64,000 bases of DNA from Nesterenkonia halophila. Its GTDB lineage: Bacteria; Actinomycetota; Actinomycetes; Actinomycetales; Micrococcaceae. The stretch covers positions 62,001 through 126,000 of the forward strand of contig NZ_WIAX01000006.1 of the NCBI RefSeq assembly GCF_009467795.1. Reading direction: 5' to 3'. The translations under genes were made by a program, and so were the position numbers. The notes under the pieces were generated by a model that saw nothing but the letters and a program-made list of their open reading frames with translations, did not search any database and had not been told where the DNA came from. Of this stretch, positions 45,123 through 53,842 are shown one piece after another (the stretch's first letter is position 1; every line of letters begins with the position of its first letter).

Positions 45123-47621
45123 ATGTCCCGCATCATCGACTTCAACCACGACGACGCCACGCGACTGGACGTCTCCGGAGGCAAGGGAGCGAGCCTCGCG
45201 AAGTCCGCACGTGAGCTCCCGGTCCCGCCCGGCTTCATCGTGACGGCAGAGACCTACGCGGCCCTTCTCGATCCGGTTCGCCGGAAGATCCGCGGGATCC
45301 TGCAGGAGGACACGACGGAAGCTGCGGCGGAGAAGGTCCAGGAACTCCTTCTGAGCATGGACCTGGAGGACAACTGGGTCCAGGAGGTCGACGCCGCACT
45401 CGAACAGGTGGGACTCGCGGATCGCTCGGTCGCGGTTCGCTCGTCCGGGACGATGGAGGACCTCCCGGGCGCGGCTTTCGCCGGCCAGCACGACACGTTC
45501 CTGGGGGAGCGGGGTGCGGCCTCGGTCGCCCGCGCCGTGCTGCGCTGCTATGCATCCCTGTGGAACATCCACGCCATGAAGTACCGCGACCGGCTGGGCC
45601 TCGACCACCTCCAGGCGTCCATGGCCGTCGTCGTCCAGCAGATGGTCGAGGTGACGGCTGAAGAGGCTGCCGGCGTCGCGTTCTCGATCGACCCGGTGCG
45701 GGGCGATCTGACCACTGTGCTCGTGAATGCCTCCTACGGGCTCGGCGAAACAGTGGTGGGCGGTGAGGCGGAGGTCGACGAATACCTGCTCAGCCGGGAC
45801 GGGGCGGAGGAGAGGGGGATCCGCATCGCATCGAAGCCTGCGGCCCTCGTCGTCGACGCCGAAGGTGGGACGCGGGAGGTCGACATCGCGCCGGAACGGG
45901 CCGAGGCGGAGGCGATCGACGTGGAGATGCGCGCAGAGGTCGCCCGACTGGCTGTGCGAGCCGAAGACCACTACGGATTCCCCCAGGACATCGAGTGGGC
46001 CGTGAGCGGCGGCGACCTCTTCCTGCTGCAGTCGCGTCCGATCACCCGGGTGGCGGCGCGCTGGACCCGCGACGAGTCCGCCGAGAGGTACCCGAACCCC
46101 GTCACCCCGCTCACCTGGGACCTCGTCGAGACGGGCTTCCACGCATCGCTGCGCCACAGCTTCCAGCTCATGGGGCTGCCGCCCTTCGGCGACAAGTGGT
46201 TCGCGATGCGGGACTTCTACATCTACGGGAATCAGACGGCCGTGGAGCTCTACAGCGGCCGCTTCCCCACAGCCATGTTCCGCGACATCGACAGCATCCG
46301 CCAGTCATTGCCGGATATCGCCCGTCAGTACGGGTGGGTCCAAGATCTGCCCGTGCAGTGGATGCGCGACCTCGACACCTACCTGCTGGGGATCGGCAGG
46401 CTCTCCCACACCTCGCTCGAGGACAAGGACCTCGAGGGCCTCTGGGATCATGTGCGTGAGATCAGCGATCTCGGTTCCTGGTACTTCCTGCCCAACATCG
46501 CGATCTCGCTCACGCAGTCCATGCTGTACAAGGGGCTCTTGACGCTGCTGTCGATGAAGCTGCCCGACGAGCAGGCGCAGTCGGTTTTCGACCAGCTGAT
46601 GGCGCAGACGGATACGAAGACCGGACAAGTCAACGACGAGCTCTGGCAGCTGTCTCGGACGATCAGGACCACACCGGATCTGCTGGGGTGGCTGGACTCC
46701 GCACCCAGCGCGGAAGGCCGGATGGATGAACTGCGGGAGCAGTTCCCCGCGTTCGCGAGCGAGCTGGACGTCTTCCTCGAGCGCCACGGCCATCGTGAAC
46801 TCGACTTCGACGCGTACCACCCCACGTGGGTGGGCGCACCGCACATCGTGGTGAACCAGCTGCGCGTGCTCGCTCACCGAGAAGCGGGCGCACAGGTCTC
46901 GTCCAATCAGCTGCGGGCGCAGCAGGCGGAGGCCGAACGGCAGGTGCTGGACGCGGTGCCGGACGATCTGCGCTACTTCCTGCAGGAGGTCATCCGCCTG
47001 GCGCGGACCTACACGGCATTGGATGACCTCGAGCACTACCAGACGACCCGGCTGAATCTGCCGATGCGCAGGGCGCTCTCCGCGCTGGGGCAGCGACTGG
47101 TCGAGGCGGAAGCGCTCGACGAGCCGGACGATGTCTATTTCCTGCACGTCGAGACCCTCGAGGGAGCGCTGCGCGAAGGGTCCGCCGACGCCCTGGCCTC
47201 GCTGCGGCCGGAGGCGCAGAAGCTGCGGGCCGGCTACCGGGCGGCGCTCGAATCCGATCCGGACTGGGTGCACGGTGAAGCCGACGCGGACCTCTCCGAG
47301 GAAGCGGACATGTGTGGCACGGCCGGCAGCACCGGACAGGTGGAGGCGGAGGTCTTCGTGGTGCACAGCCCCGACGACTTCCCGCAGTTCCCCGTCGGAG
47401 CGATCCTCGTCGCCCGGACGACGAACCCCGCCTGGACAGCGCTGTTCTACCAAGCCGCAGGTGTCATCACCGAAAGCGGCGGAGCTCTCTCCCACGGCGC
47501 GGTGACAGCCCGTGAACTGGGCATCCCGGCAGTCATGGGCATCCGAGATGCGACCCGTCGATTCACGAACGGCCAGCGGGTGAGGATGGACGGAGGACAG
47601 GGAACTGTGGCCCTCGTATGA
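45123..47621 (+). CDS. PEP-synthase-type phosphotransferase, rifampin-phosphotransferase-like
   Basis: An 832-residue protein with the three-part Rph/PEP synthase layout: an ATP-grasp domain (residues 1-310, with GGKGASLAKSAR, RSSGTMEDLPGAAFAGQHDT and LLQSRPITR), a central helical domain starting RYPNPVTPLTWDLVETGF, and a swivelling phosphohistidine domain with GGALSHGAVTARELGIPAV (His791). Rph enzymes inactivate rifamycins by phosphorylating them with the beta-phosphate of ATP; related proteins of unknown substrate share the fold. Lack of the PEP-synthase C-terminal PEP-binding domain favours the Rph group. The ATG at 45123 has AGAAGAGG upstream. Confidence 0.8.
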   Translation: MSRIIDFNHDDATRLDVSGGKGASLAKSARELPVPPGFIVTAETYAALLDPVRRKIRGILQEDTTEAAAEKVQELLLSMDLEDNWVQEVDAALEQVGLADRSVAVRSSGTMEDLPGAAFAGQHDTFLGERGAASVARAVLRCYASLWNIHAMKYRDRLGLDHLQASMAVVVQQMVEVTAEEAAGVAFSIDPVRGDLTTVLVNASYGLGETVVGGEAEVDEYLLSRDGAEERGIRIASKPAALVVDAEGGTREVDIAPERAEAEAIDVEMRAEVARLAVRAEDHYGFPQDIEWAVSGGDLFLLQSRPITRVAARWTRDESAERYPNPVTPLTWDLVETGFHASLRHSFQLMGLPPFGDKWFAMRDFYIYGNQTAVELYSGRFPTAMFRDIDSIRQSLPDIARQYGWVQDLPVQWMRDLDTYLLGIGRLSHTSLEDKDLEGLWDHVREISDLGSWYFLPNIAISLTQSMLYKGLLTLLSMKLPDEQAQSVFDQLMAQTDTKTGQVNDELWQLSRTIRTTPDLLGWLDSAPSAEGRMDELREQFPAFASELDVFLERHGHRELDFDAYHPTWVGAPHIVVNQLRVLAHREAGAQVSSNQLRAQQAEAERQVLDAVPDDLRYFLQEVIRLARTYTALDDLEHYQTTRLNLPMRRALSALGQRLVEAEALDEPDDVYFLHVETLEGALREGSADALASLRPEAQKLRAGYRAALESDPDWVHGEADADLSEEADMCGTAGSTGQVEAEVFVVHSPDDFPQFPVGAILVARTTNPAWTALFYQAAGVITESGGALSHGAVTARELGIPAVMGIRDATRRFTNGQRVRMDGGQGTVALV

Positions 47622-47667
47622 CAGTCGCCGTCGTAGACCGCGGTGACGCTGCTGGGGCGACGCGAGA

Positions 47668-47684
47668 CCCGTGAATGCCACGGG
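47668..47684 (+). terminator. Small hairpin after the Rph-like gene
   Basis: Arms CCCGTG and CACGGG with a 5-nt loop lie about 47 nt past the stop codon. There is no T-run; it is a weak terminator candidate. Confidence 0.3.
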
Positions 47685-47787
47685 CCGGCGCCCGCGTGAT
47701 GATCGATCCGACGGCGGTGTGCCTCCACAGCGCCGTAGTGGGCCGGCATCGCCCCGGGTCTGGTGGAGGCGCTGGTTCCCCGGAAGG

Positions 47788-47960
47788 ATGAAGAGCCTGA
47801 CAGCGCCGAGGAAGTACCCCGACGAACTTCGGGGGCCGAGCTGCCAGGATGGCGATGGAAGCAGCCCGACATCGCCTAGACGCTCGACTGGGTCGCCGCG
47901 ATCGATTCACAAGAATCCGCAGACCCGCTCTCGAGCAGATCCAGGTGCCGCGATCCGGCC
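47788..47960 (+). pseudogene. Degenerate IS3-type transposase orfA fragment
   Basis: From the ATG at 47788 one frame reads MKSLTAPRKYPDELR, the typical start of IS3-family OrfA helix-turn-helix proteins (RKYPDELRERA...). After a frameshift near 47835 another frame continues RAARMAMEAARHRLDARLG, the expected next helix. The remainder is lost and no orfB or clear terminal repeats are visible. It marks past insertion activity at the right end of the 43-48 kb segment. Confidence 0.6.
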
Positions 47961-48047
47961 GCGGCAGGGGGCGTCAGTGTCCTGGCCGAGTCATCGCTGT
48001 CTAGGGCTGCCCCTCGAAGAAGAGCAGGGCCTGACTGCGTGACCGGC

Positions 48048-48302
48048 TCAGCGCGGCCCCTGCGGCAATCCGAGGGCCCGCTCCAGCGGGATGCGGCCGT
48101 CCTGCCACGGGGTGAGCACCCAGATCACCAGGTATGAGCCGATCCCCACCACAGGGAGCAGGGAGAGGATGACGAGCAGCAGGCGGACCAGCCAGACGTT
48201 CATCCCGAGTTTCTCGGCGAGGCTGCCGCCGACGCCGGCGATGAGGCGCTTGGGGCCGCGGCGGAATCCGATCCGGCGGATGGTGTCGAAGAAGTGTTCC
48301 AT
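48048..48302 (-). CDS. PspC-domain membrane protein
   Basis: An 84-residue protein with the PspC layout: GPKRLIAGVGGSLAEKLGMN followed by one long or two short membrane helices (VRLLLVILSLLPVVGIGSYL) and a short polar tail. PspC domains act in envelope-stress responses, here as a stand-alone short form. A TATCAT box lies 6 nt before the ATG, suggesting a leaderless mRNA. It is divergent from the second BCCT gene. Confidence 0.85.
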   Translation of the reverse strand: MEHFFDTIRRIGFRRGPKRLIAGVGGSLAEKLGMNVWLVRLLLVILSLLPVVGIGSYLVIWVLTPWQDGRIPLERALGLPQGPR

Positions 48303-48381
48303 GCCCTGATGATACGCACCCGGCCCCGTCGACTCGTCCAGCACAGCCGCACACCGCGGCCTCGGGCAGGTCGGCCGACCC

Positions 48382-48410
48382 TTGGGCGGACCCGCGCCGC
48401 GGCATAGACT
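48382..48410 (+). promoter_or_regulatory. Promoter of the second BCCT transporter gene
   Basis: TTGGGC (48382-48387) and TAGACT (48405-48410) are 17 bp apart and the -10 box ends 8 nt before the ATG at 48419, so the 5' leader is at most a few nucleotides. Confidence 0.55.
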
Positions 48411-48418
48411 CTGGCGCC

Positions 48419-49951
48419 ATGGAGGTGCCAGCGACTGCTCCGGAATCCCGGGCACGCCTCGGGCCCGTCTTCTACGCCTCGCTGGCGCTCTCCGTCGGGT
48501 TCGTCGCCTTCGGCCTGCTCTTCCCGCGTGTGCTCACCGATTCCCTCGCGGCGATCCGCGAGGTCGTCGTCGGGACCTTCGGCCCCGTCTATCCGATCAC
48601 CGTGTCGCTGCTGCTGGTCTTCATCGTCGTGCTCGCGCTGTCTCCGGCGGGTACGAAGCGCCTGGGCGGGCAGGATGCGGCGCCGGAGTTCGGCGTCGTC
48701 TCCTGGGTGACGATGCTGGTGAGCGCCGGCGTCGGACTCAGCTTCCTGTTCTGGGGCACGGCCGAGCCGCTCATCCACCTCGCCGATCCGCCCTACGGCG
48801 CCGCGGATCCAGGATCTGCGGAGGCGGCCCGCGCCGGCATGCGGTACTCCTTCCTCTTCTGGGGCCCGCATGCCTGGGGGATCTACGCAGTGGTCGCGAT
48901 CGCGATCGGCTATGCGGCCTTCACCCGCGGCGGGGGCATGCTGGTGAGCTCGGCGCTGCGCCCGCTGCTCGGGCGCCTCGCCGACGGCTGGGTCGGCGCC
49001 GTCGTCGACACTCTGGCGGTGCTGGCGATCCTCTTCGGCGTGGCCACCTCGCTCGGGCTCGGCACCGGCGAGCTCAACGCGGGACTCTCCGACCAGTTCG
49101 CCGTGGCCGACTCCTACGGGGTGAAGATCACGATCATCGTGGCACTGATGACTTTCGCCACGATCTCCTCGATGACCGGGCTGGGACGTGGCATCCGGGC
49201 CCTGAGCCTGGCCAACGGCGCCCTCTGCGGCCTGCTGCTCGTGCTCGTGCTGAGCCTGGGACCCACCGGGTCGATCGTCACGAGGCTCGGCACCGGCGTC
49301 GCCGACTACGTCTCGACCTTCGTGCCGATGAGCCTCGCGACGGAGGGCGCGGCCGGCGACGCCTGGACGGCGGACTGGATCTACTTCTTCTGGGCCTGGT
49401 GGATCGGCTGGGCGCCGTTCGTCGGCACTTTCATCGCCCGCATCTCCCGCGGTCGCACGATCCGCGGCATCGTCACCGGCGTGGTGCTGGTGCCGAGTCT
49501 GGTCAGCATCGTCTGGTTCTCCGTCTTCGGCGGCACGGCGCTGGCGCGCGAGCTGGCCGGGGAGGTGTCGGTCGCCGGGATCGCCTCGGAGGCGAAGTCG
49601 ATCGCCACTCTCGCCGTCTTCGACACTCTGCCGCTGACGGAGATCGCGCTGGTGGTGCTGGTGCCGGTGCTGGCGCTGCTGTTCATCACCTCCGCCGACT
49701 CGGCGTCGTTCATGCTCGGCAGCACGACGACGGGCGGCGCGATGAAGCCCCCGCGTCCGGTGCGACTGATGTGGTCCTTCGCGGCCGCCTTCGCCGCCGT
49801 GCTGCTGCTCAGCGGAGGGCCGGACGATCTGCGCAGCGCGGCGGTGATCGCCGCGGCGCCGTTCACCGTGATCCTCCTGGGGCTGGCGGTGTCCCTGGTG
49901 ATCATGCTGCGACGCGACCGCGTCGGAACCCTGCGGAGGGAGCCCGGATGA
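48419..49951 (+). CDS. BCCT-family compatible-solute transporter
   Basis: A 510-residue carrier of the betaine/carnitine/choline family with twelve helices. GVGLSFLFWGTAEPLIHLAD is of the BetP/OpuD type, and WIYFFWAWWIGWAPFVGTFI is the conserved aromatic helix. It should take up glycine betaine, ectoine or proline betaine with sodium. Unlike betT it has almost no C-terminal domain, so it probably lacks that osmosensing tail. It stands alone, divergent from pspC. Confidence 0.9.
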   Translation: MEVPATAPESRARLGPVFYASLALSVGFVAFGLLFPRVLTDSLAAIREVVVGTFGPVYPITVSLLLVFIVVLALSPAGTKRLGGQDAAPEFGVVSWVTMLVSAGVGLSFLFWGTAEPLIHLADPPYGAADPGSAEAARAGMRYSFLFWGPHAWGIYAVVAIAIGYAAFTRGGGMLVSSALRPLLGRLADGWVGAVVDTLAVLAILFGVATSLGLGTGELNAGLSDQFAVADSYGVKITIIVALMTFATISSMTGLGRGIRALSLANGALCGLLLVLVLSLGPTGSIVTRLGTGVADYVSTFVPMSLATEGAAGDAWTADWIYFFWAWWIGWAPFVGTFIARISRGRTIRGIVTGVVLVPSLVSIVWFSVFGGTALARELAGEVSVAGIASEAKSIATLAVFDTLPLTEIALVVLVPVLALLFITSADSASFMLGSTTTGGAMKPPRPVRLMWSFAAAFAAVLLLSGGPDDLRSAAVIAAAPFTVILLGLAVSLVIMLRRDRVGTLRREPG

Positions 49952-49965
49952 TCATCGGCGAACCA

Positions 49966-49994
49966 TTGTGGTGCCGCTCCCGGCGCACTAGGGT
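49966..49994 (+). promoter_or_regulatory. Promoter of the first RibD_C-like gene
   Basis: TTGTGG (49966-49971) and TAGGGT (49989-49994) are separated by 17 bp. Transcription would begin near 50001, giving a leader of about 36 nt that contains the ribosome-binding site. Confidence 0.5.
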
Positions 49995-50036
49995 CTGTGC
50001 CATCCGCACCGCGCGGCGCTCCAGGGAGGAATCATC

Positions 50037-50594
50037 GTGGGCACGCTCACCGTCTGGAACGTGATCTCGATCGACGGCTTCTTCGAAGGAGACCAGCTGT
50101 GGGATCTGCGACTCCATGAGTACATCTGGGGCGAGGACCTGCGTCGTCTCAGCCTGCAGTTCGGCGAGGAGGTCGGACTCCTCGTCTTCGGCCGGATCAC
50201 CTATGAGGGCATGGCGGCCCACTGGCCGGCCGACACGGACGAGCCCGAGATCGCCGAGTACATGAACGCCGTCCCGAAGCTCGTGGCCTCCCGCACGCTC
50301 ACCGCGCCGGAATGGAACAACACCGAGGCCACCGCCGATCCCGTCGGGGAGCTGACGCGGCGGAAGCAGCTCGGCGAGCGCCCGATCTACGTCTTCGGCA
50401 GCGCGGACCTGGTGGACAGCCTGCTCGAGGCCGACCTCGTCGACGAGCTGCTGCTCGGCATCGCCCCGGTGATCCTGGGCTCCGGCACACCGTTCTTCAC
50501 GACGAGCGAGACCCCACGGCCGCTCGAACTCCTCGAATCCCACGCCGTGGACACCGGCGGCGTCCTGCTCCGCTACCGCCCCGCGCGCGGATGA
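50037..50594 (+). CDS. Dihydrofolate reductase-like (RibD_C) protein 1
   Basis: A 185-residue protein of the dihydrofolate reductase/RibD C-terminal fold. It has TVWNVISIDGFFEG at the N-terminus, GLLVFGRITYEGM in the nucleotide-binding helix, IYVFGSADLVDSLLEADLVD and PVILGSGTPFF. Such stand-alone proteins are NAD(P)H reductases of unknown substrates; several are called YyaP/YwjB-like. The GTG start at 50037 has GGGAGGAA 7 nt upstream. It is the first of three related genes in this 3-kb stretch. Confidence 0.85.
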   Translation: MGTLTVWNVISIDGFFEGDQLWDLRLHEYIWGEDLRRLSLQFGEEVGLLVFGRITYEGMAAHWPADTDEPEIAEYMNAVPKLVASRTLTAPEWNNTEATADPVGELTRRKQLGERPIYVFGSADLVDSLLEADLVDELLLGIAPVILGSGTPFFTTSETPRPLELLESHAVDTGGVLLRYRPARG

Positions 50595-50622
50595 GCGACG
50601 CCGGCCCGTGCCGGCGTGTGGA

Positions 50623-51063
50623 TCAATCCGCCGTCGGGCGCCGACGGAAGCTCTTGGTCTCAGAACGCCGGCGCTTCGCGTCCAGCCGCCGACGCCGCGA
50701 TCCTCTCGTGGGCCGGGTCGGCCGCCGGACCGCGTCGGGAGCCGCCGCCTCGCGCAGGAGCGCGGCGAGCCTTCGTCTCGCCGCCGTCCGATTGCGCCGC
50801 TGAGATCTGTGCTCGGAGGCGCTGATGGTCAGGACGGTGCCCGAGAGCCTCGCGGCGAGCCGATCGAGGACGTGCTGCCGCTGCGGCTCGCTCAGCGCCG
50901 TCGTCGTGCCCAGGTCCAGGCTGAGCTGCACCTTCGAGTCCGTGGTGTCGACACCCTGACCGCCCGGACCCGACGCACGGGAGAACTGCTCGGCCAGCTC
51001 TCCCTCCGGCACGCGCAGGCCGCCGGGGATCCCAGGCCCCGGGACTATGTGCAGATCATCCAT
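50623..51063 (-). CDS. arfB: Peptidyl-tRNA hydrolase ArfB
   Basis: A 146-residue class I release-factor homologue. It has RASGPGGQGVDTTDSKVQL with the GGQ motif that hydrolyses peptidyl-tRNA, and a basic C-terminal tail rich in Arg and Lys that enters the empty mRNA channel of stalled ribosomes. It rescues non-stop complexes. The start at 51063 (MDDLHIVPG) has no clear ribosome-binding site, so the mRNA may be leaderless. The gene is divergent from the HxlR regulator gene, with 72 nt between them. Confidence 0.93.
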   Translation of the reverse strand: MDDLHIVPGPGIPGGLRVPEGELAEQFSRASGPGGQGVDTTDSKVQLSLDLGTTTALSEPQRQHVLDRLAARLSGTVLTISASEHRSQRRNRTAARRRLAALLREAAAPDAVRRPTRPTRGSRRRRLDAKRRRSETKSFRRRPTAD

Positions 51064-51100
51064 AGGGCGAGTGTGTCGCACCCCGGCGCCCGGCACATGC

Positions 51101-51129
51101 TTGCTTTTCCACAGGTTACTTCGTAATCT
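51101..51129 (+). promoter_or_regulatory. Promoter of the HxlR regulator gene
   Basis: TTGCTT (51101-51106) and TAATCT (51124-51129) are exactly 17 bp apart, with 6 nt to the ATG at 51136. This is the clearest leaderless promoter in the window. TTACTTCGTAATCTGAAGTTA around it contains imperfect symmetry that could bind the regulator itself. Confidence 0.65.
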
Positions 51130-51135
51130 GAAGTT

Positions 51136-51798
51136 ATGACCAAGGATTACCGGCAATTCTGCGGCCTGGCCCGGGCCGCCGGCGTGCTGGGGGAGCGATG
51201 GGCGCTCCTCGTCGTCCGTGACCTGACTCTGGGGCCCCGGCGATTCAAGGACCTCGGGGAGGGGCTCCCGGGAGTTCCGACGAGCGTGCTCACCGCCCGG
51301 CTGCGGGAGCTGGAGCAGATGGGCATCGTGGAACGTCGGGCCGCGCAGCAGCCGGGGGGAGGCGTGGTGTACACGCTCACCCCGTACGGGGCCGAGCTCA
51401 CGCCCATCCTCGATCGCCTCGGACGGTGGGGCGCGCAGCGGATGAGCGTGCCGGCGCCGGACGAGATCATCACGAGCTCCTCGTTGGCCGCGGCACTGCG
51501 CGCGGCGTACCGCCCCGGGGCCATCACCGCCGCGACTTTTTCGATCCATGTCGGACCGGCGAGCGCGTGGGCGGCCGTGGACGGGAGCGAGGTCACCGTC
51601 GACGTCGGCCTGCCGGAGTCGACGCCGGCCCTGATCATCCACGGCGGGCCACAGTTCAGGCTGCTGCTGGCCGGTCGGCTCTCGGCCGCGGAGGCGATCA
51701 CGTCCGGGGCTGTCGAGATCGAAGGCCCGCATGCGGTGCTGGAGGACTTCGTGCGGGCATTCCACGTGCCGCTGGACGACGTCATCGGCACGCCATGA
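51136..51798 (+). CDS. HxlR-family transcriptional regulator with C-terminal SCP2-like domain
   Basis: A 220-residue regulator. The winged helix-turn-helix (residues 10-100) has LGERWALLVVRDLTLGPRRF and the GVPTSVLTARLRELEQMGIV recognition region typical of HxlR. The C-terminal 110 residues resemble the sterol-carrier-like domain fused to HxlR in actinobacteria and may bind a ligand. It has its own strong promoter and probably controls the two downstream reductase-like genes, with which it forms a likely operon (31-nt gap). Confidence 0.9.
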   Translation: MTKDYRQFCGLARAAGVLGERWALLVVRDLTLGPRRFKDLGEGLPGVPTSVLTARLRELEQMGIVERRAAQQPGGGVVYTLTPYGAELTPILDRLGRWGAQRMSVPAPDEIITSSSLAAALRAAYRPGAITAATFSIHVGPASAWAAVDGSEVTVDVGLPESTPALIIHGGPQFRLLLAGRLSAAEAITSGAVEIEGPHAVLEDFVRAFHVPLDDVIGTP

Positions 51799-51829
51799 AT
51801 CGACCATCACCACGGACGGAGATCGCGCC

Positions 51830-52477
51830 ATGAGACTCAGCATCAATCTCTTCGCCACCTTCGACGGGGTCAGCCAGAGCCCCGGCAGCGCCGCAGAGGA
51901 TCCGCGGGGAGGCTTCACCCGCGGAGGATGGCTGATGCCGTACTTCGACGAGGGCTGCGGTCAGGCGGTCGACGCGTGGTTTCGGCGCTGCGGCGCCCTC
52001 CTCCTCGGGCGTCGAACGTTCGAGACCTTCGCGTCCCACTGGCCGCAGGTGACCGATCCGGCGGACGCCGTGGCCGATCAGATCAACAACCGACGCAAGT
52101 ATGTGGTCACCTCCTCGCCGCTGGGCGAGATCTGGGCCGATTCCAGCACGGCGCTCGGCGACGGATTCCTCGAGGACGTCGCTCGGCTCAAGACGGTCGA
52201 CGACGATCGAGAACTGCAGGTCCACGGCAGCGTCCGGCTGGCGCGCACGCTGCACCAGGCAGGGCTGGTGGACATCTACCGCTTCCTCATGGCGCCGGTC
52301 GTGGTCGGGGGCGGTTCTCGCCTCTTCGACGCGGACGGGCCGGCCTGCGGCATGCACGTCGCACAGAGCACGGTGACGTCGAGCGGCGTCCTCTCCACCG
52401 AGATGACGCCCGACGTCTTCGAGAACTCGCTGAGGGCGGCGGTCCAGGACGGTCAGGACGTCGTCATCGACACGTGA
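51830..52477 (+). CDS. Dihydrofolate reductase-like (RibD_C) protein 2
   Basis: A 215-residue RibD_C-fold protein. It has RLSINLFATFDGVSQSPG at the start, GALLLGRRTFETFASHW as the cofactor helix, LQVHGSVRLARTLHQAGLVD and PVVVGGGSRLFD. It is a predicted NAD(P)H-dependent reductase of unknown substrate. The ATG has GGACGGAG upstream. It follows the HxlR gene closely and is followed by a third family member, which suggests joint regulation. Confidence 0.87.
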   Translation: MRLSINLFATFDGVSQSPGSAAEDPRGGFTRGGWLMPYFDEGCGQAVDAWFRRCGALLLGRRTFETFASHWPQVTDPADAVADQINNRRKYVVTSSPLGEIWADSSTALGDGFLEDVARLKTVDDDRELQVHGSVRLARTLHQAGLVDIYRFLMAPVVVGGGSRLFDADGPACGMHVAQSTVTSSGVLSTEMTPDVFENSLRAAVQDGQDVVIDT

Positions 52478-52527
52478 GCCCATCGATCGATCACCTGCAG
52501 CAGCTCCTCACCCACGGAAGGATCGCT

Positions 52528-53130
52528 ATGAGTACTGTCAGTGCCGACATCAGCATGTCCCTGGACGGATACGTCACGGGGCCCGGCCCCGACTCCGAGA
52601 ACGGACTCGGCGTCGGGGGCGAGGCCATCCAACAGTGGGCCTTCCACTCGAAGGAGTCCCCCGAGGATCGAAAGGTCCTCGAGCGGGGAGGGGAGCGGAC
52701 CGGAGCGGTGGTCATGGGGCGTCGCACCTTCGACTTCGTGGACGGTCCGAACGGCTGGGACGACTCGATCAACTATGCCTACGATCATGAGACTCCGCAG
52801 ACTCCTCCGGTGTTCGTCCTGACGCATTCGGTGCCGCAGAAGCCGCGTCATGCCGAAGGATTCACCTTCGTCACCGACGGAGTCGAGGCCGCCGTCAGCG
52901 CCGCGCGCGACGCGGCAGGAGGCCGCGAGGTCGTCATCATGGGCGGAGCCGAGGTCATCGACAGCGCCCTCTCCGCCGGATTGGTGGACCAGCTGCGCAT
53001 CCACCTCTCGCCCATCATCATGGGCTCGGGCACGCGATTGTTCGATCTGGTGGACGCGCCGCTGCCGCTGAGGCAGACCGATGTCGTCGCCTCTCCGAAC
53101 GCCACGCATCTGAGCTTCGACATGCGCTGA
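52528..53130 (+). CDS. Dihydrofolate reductase-like (RibD_C) protein 3
   Basis: A 200-residue paralogue in the same family: STVSADISMSLDGYVTGPG at the start, GAVVMGRRTFDFVDGPNGWD, VVIMGGAEVIDSALSAGLVD and PIIMGSGTRLFD. The ATG at 52528 has GGAAGGA 7 nt upstream. It lies 50 nt after copy 2 and is probably in the HxlR operon. The three copies differ strongly and so probably act on different substrates. Confidence 0.88.
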   Translation: MSTVSADISMSLDGYVTGPGPDSENGLGVGGEAIQQWAFHSKESPEDRKVLERGGERTGAVVMGRRTFDFVDGPNGWDDSINYAYDHETPQTPPVFVLTHSVPQKPRHAEGFTFVTDGVEAAVSAARDAAGGREVVIMGGAEVIDSALSAGLVDQLRIHLSPIIMGSGTRLFDLVDAPLPLRQTDVVASPNATHLSFDMR

Positions 53131-53215
53131 GACGGTGTCCGGGGGCCGGCAGCGGGTTTCGCGGGCGATGAGCTCGCCGATCATGGGGGATTCCGGCCTC
53201 GGCTCCATCCGCCCG

Positions 53216-53221
53216 TAGTCT
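53216..53221 (+). promoter_or_regulatory. -10 box of the methyltransferase gene
   Basis: TAGTCT ends 6 nt before the ATG at 53228 with no ribosome-binding site between. TTCCGG lies 19 bp upstream as a weak -35 box. Confidence 0.4.
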
Positions 53222-53227
53222 GGTGGC

Positions 53228-53833
53228 ATGGCAGAGCCGACGCGCTGGGCGACAGAGACGAAACACGGCCACTCGCAGTGGTATATCGAGCGGTTCCGGA
53301 CCATGGCCGCCGCGGGGCAGGACCTCGTGGGCGAGGCGCGTCTGCTCGACGCGATGGTGCCGCGGCATGCGCGGGTCCTCGACGCCGGCTGCGGGCCGGG
53401 CCGGCACGCCGGGGAGCTCCATGCCCGCGGACACGCCGTCGTCGGCGTCGACGCCGATGCCGAACTGATCACCGCGGCCGAGGAGGACCATCCGGGCCCG
53501 CGGTATCTCGTCGCCGACCTGGCCGAGCTGGATCTGCAGAAGCTGGGGGAGTCGGCTCCGCTCGACGCCGTCCTGCTGGCCGGCAACGTCATGGTCTTCC
53601 TCGCCCCCGGCACCGAGACGCAGGTGCTGCGCCGGCTCGCCGCCTGCGTGGCCGCCGACGGGTTCCTGCTCGTCGGATTCCACACCGACCGCCATCTGCG
53701 CCTGGAGGACTTCGACGCGTTCGTCGCCTCGGCCGGGCTGCGGGTCGAGCACCGCTTCTCCAGCTGGCAGCTCCACGCCTGGCACGACGACGCCGACTTC
53801 GCCGTCACCGTGCTCCGCCACGCCGCCGGATAG
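53228..53833 (+). CDS. Class I SAM-dependent methyltransferase
   Basis: A 201-residue methyltransferase. Motif I is VLDAGCGPGRHAGEL (residues about 48-62), motif II VVGVDADAE, and post-motifs read YLVADLAELDL and AVLLAGNVMVFLAPGT. The substrate is unknown. Its mRNA is probably leaderless. It stands just before the LtrA-like gene (9-nt gap), so the two may be co-transcribed. Confidence 0.87.
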   Translation: MAEPTRWATETKHGHSQWYIERFRTMAAAGQDLVGEARLLDAMVPRHARVLDAGCGPGRHAGELHARGHAVVGVDADAELITAAEEDHPGPRYLVADLAELDLQKLGESAPLDAVLLAGNVMVFLAPGTETQVLRRLAACVAADGFLLVGFHTDRHLRLEDFDAFVASAGLRVEHRFSSWQLHAWHDDADFAVTVLRHAAG

Positions 53834-53842
53834 CTCGGGGCC

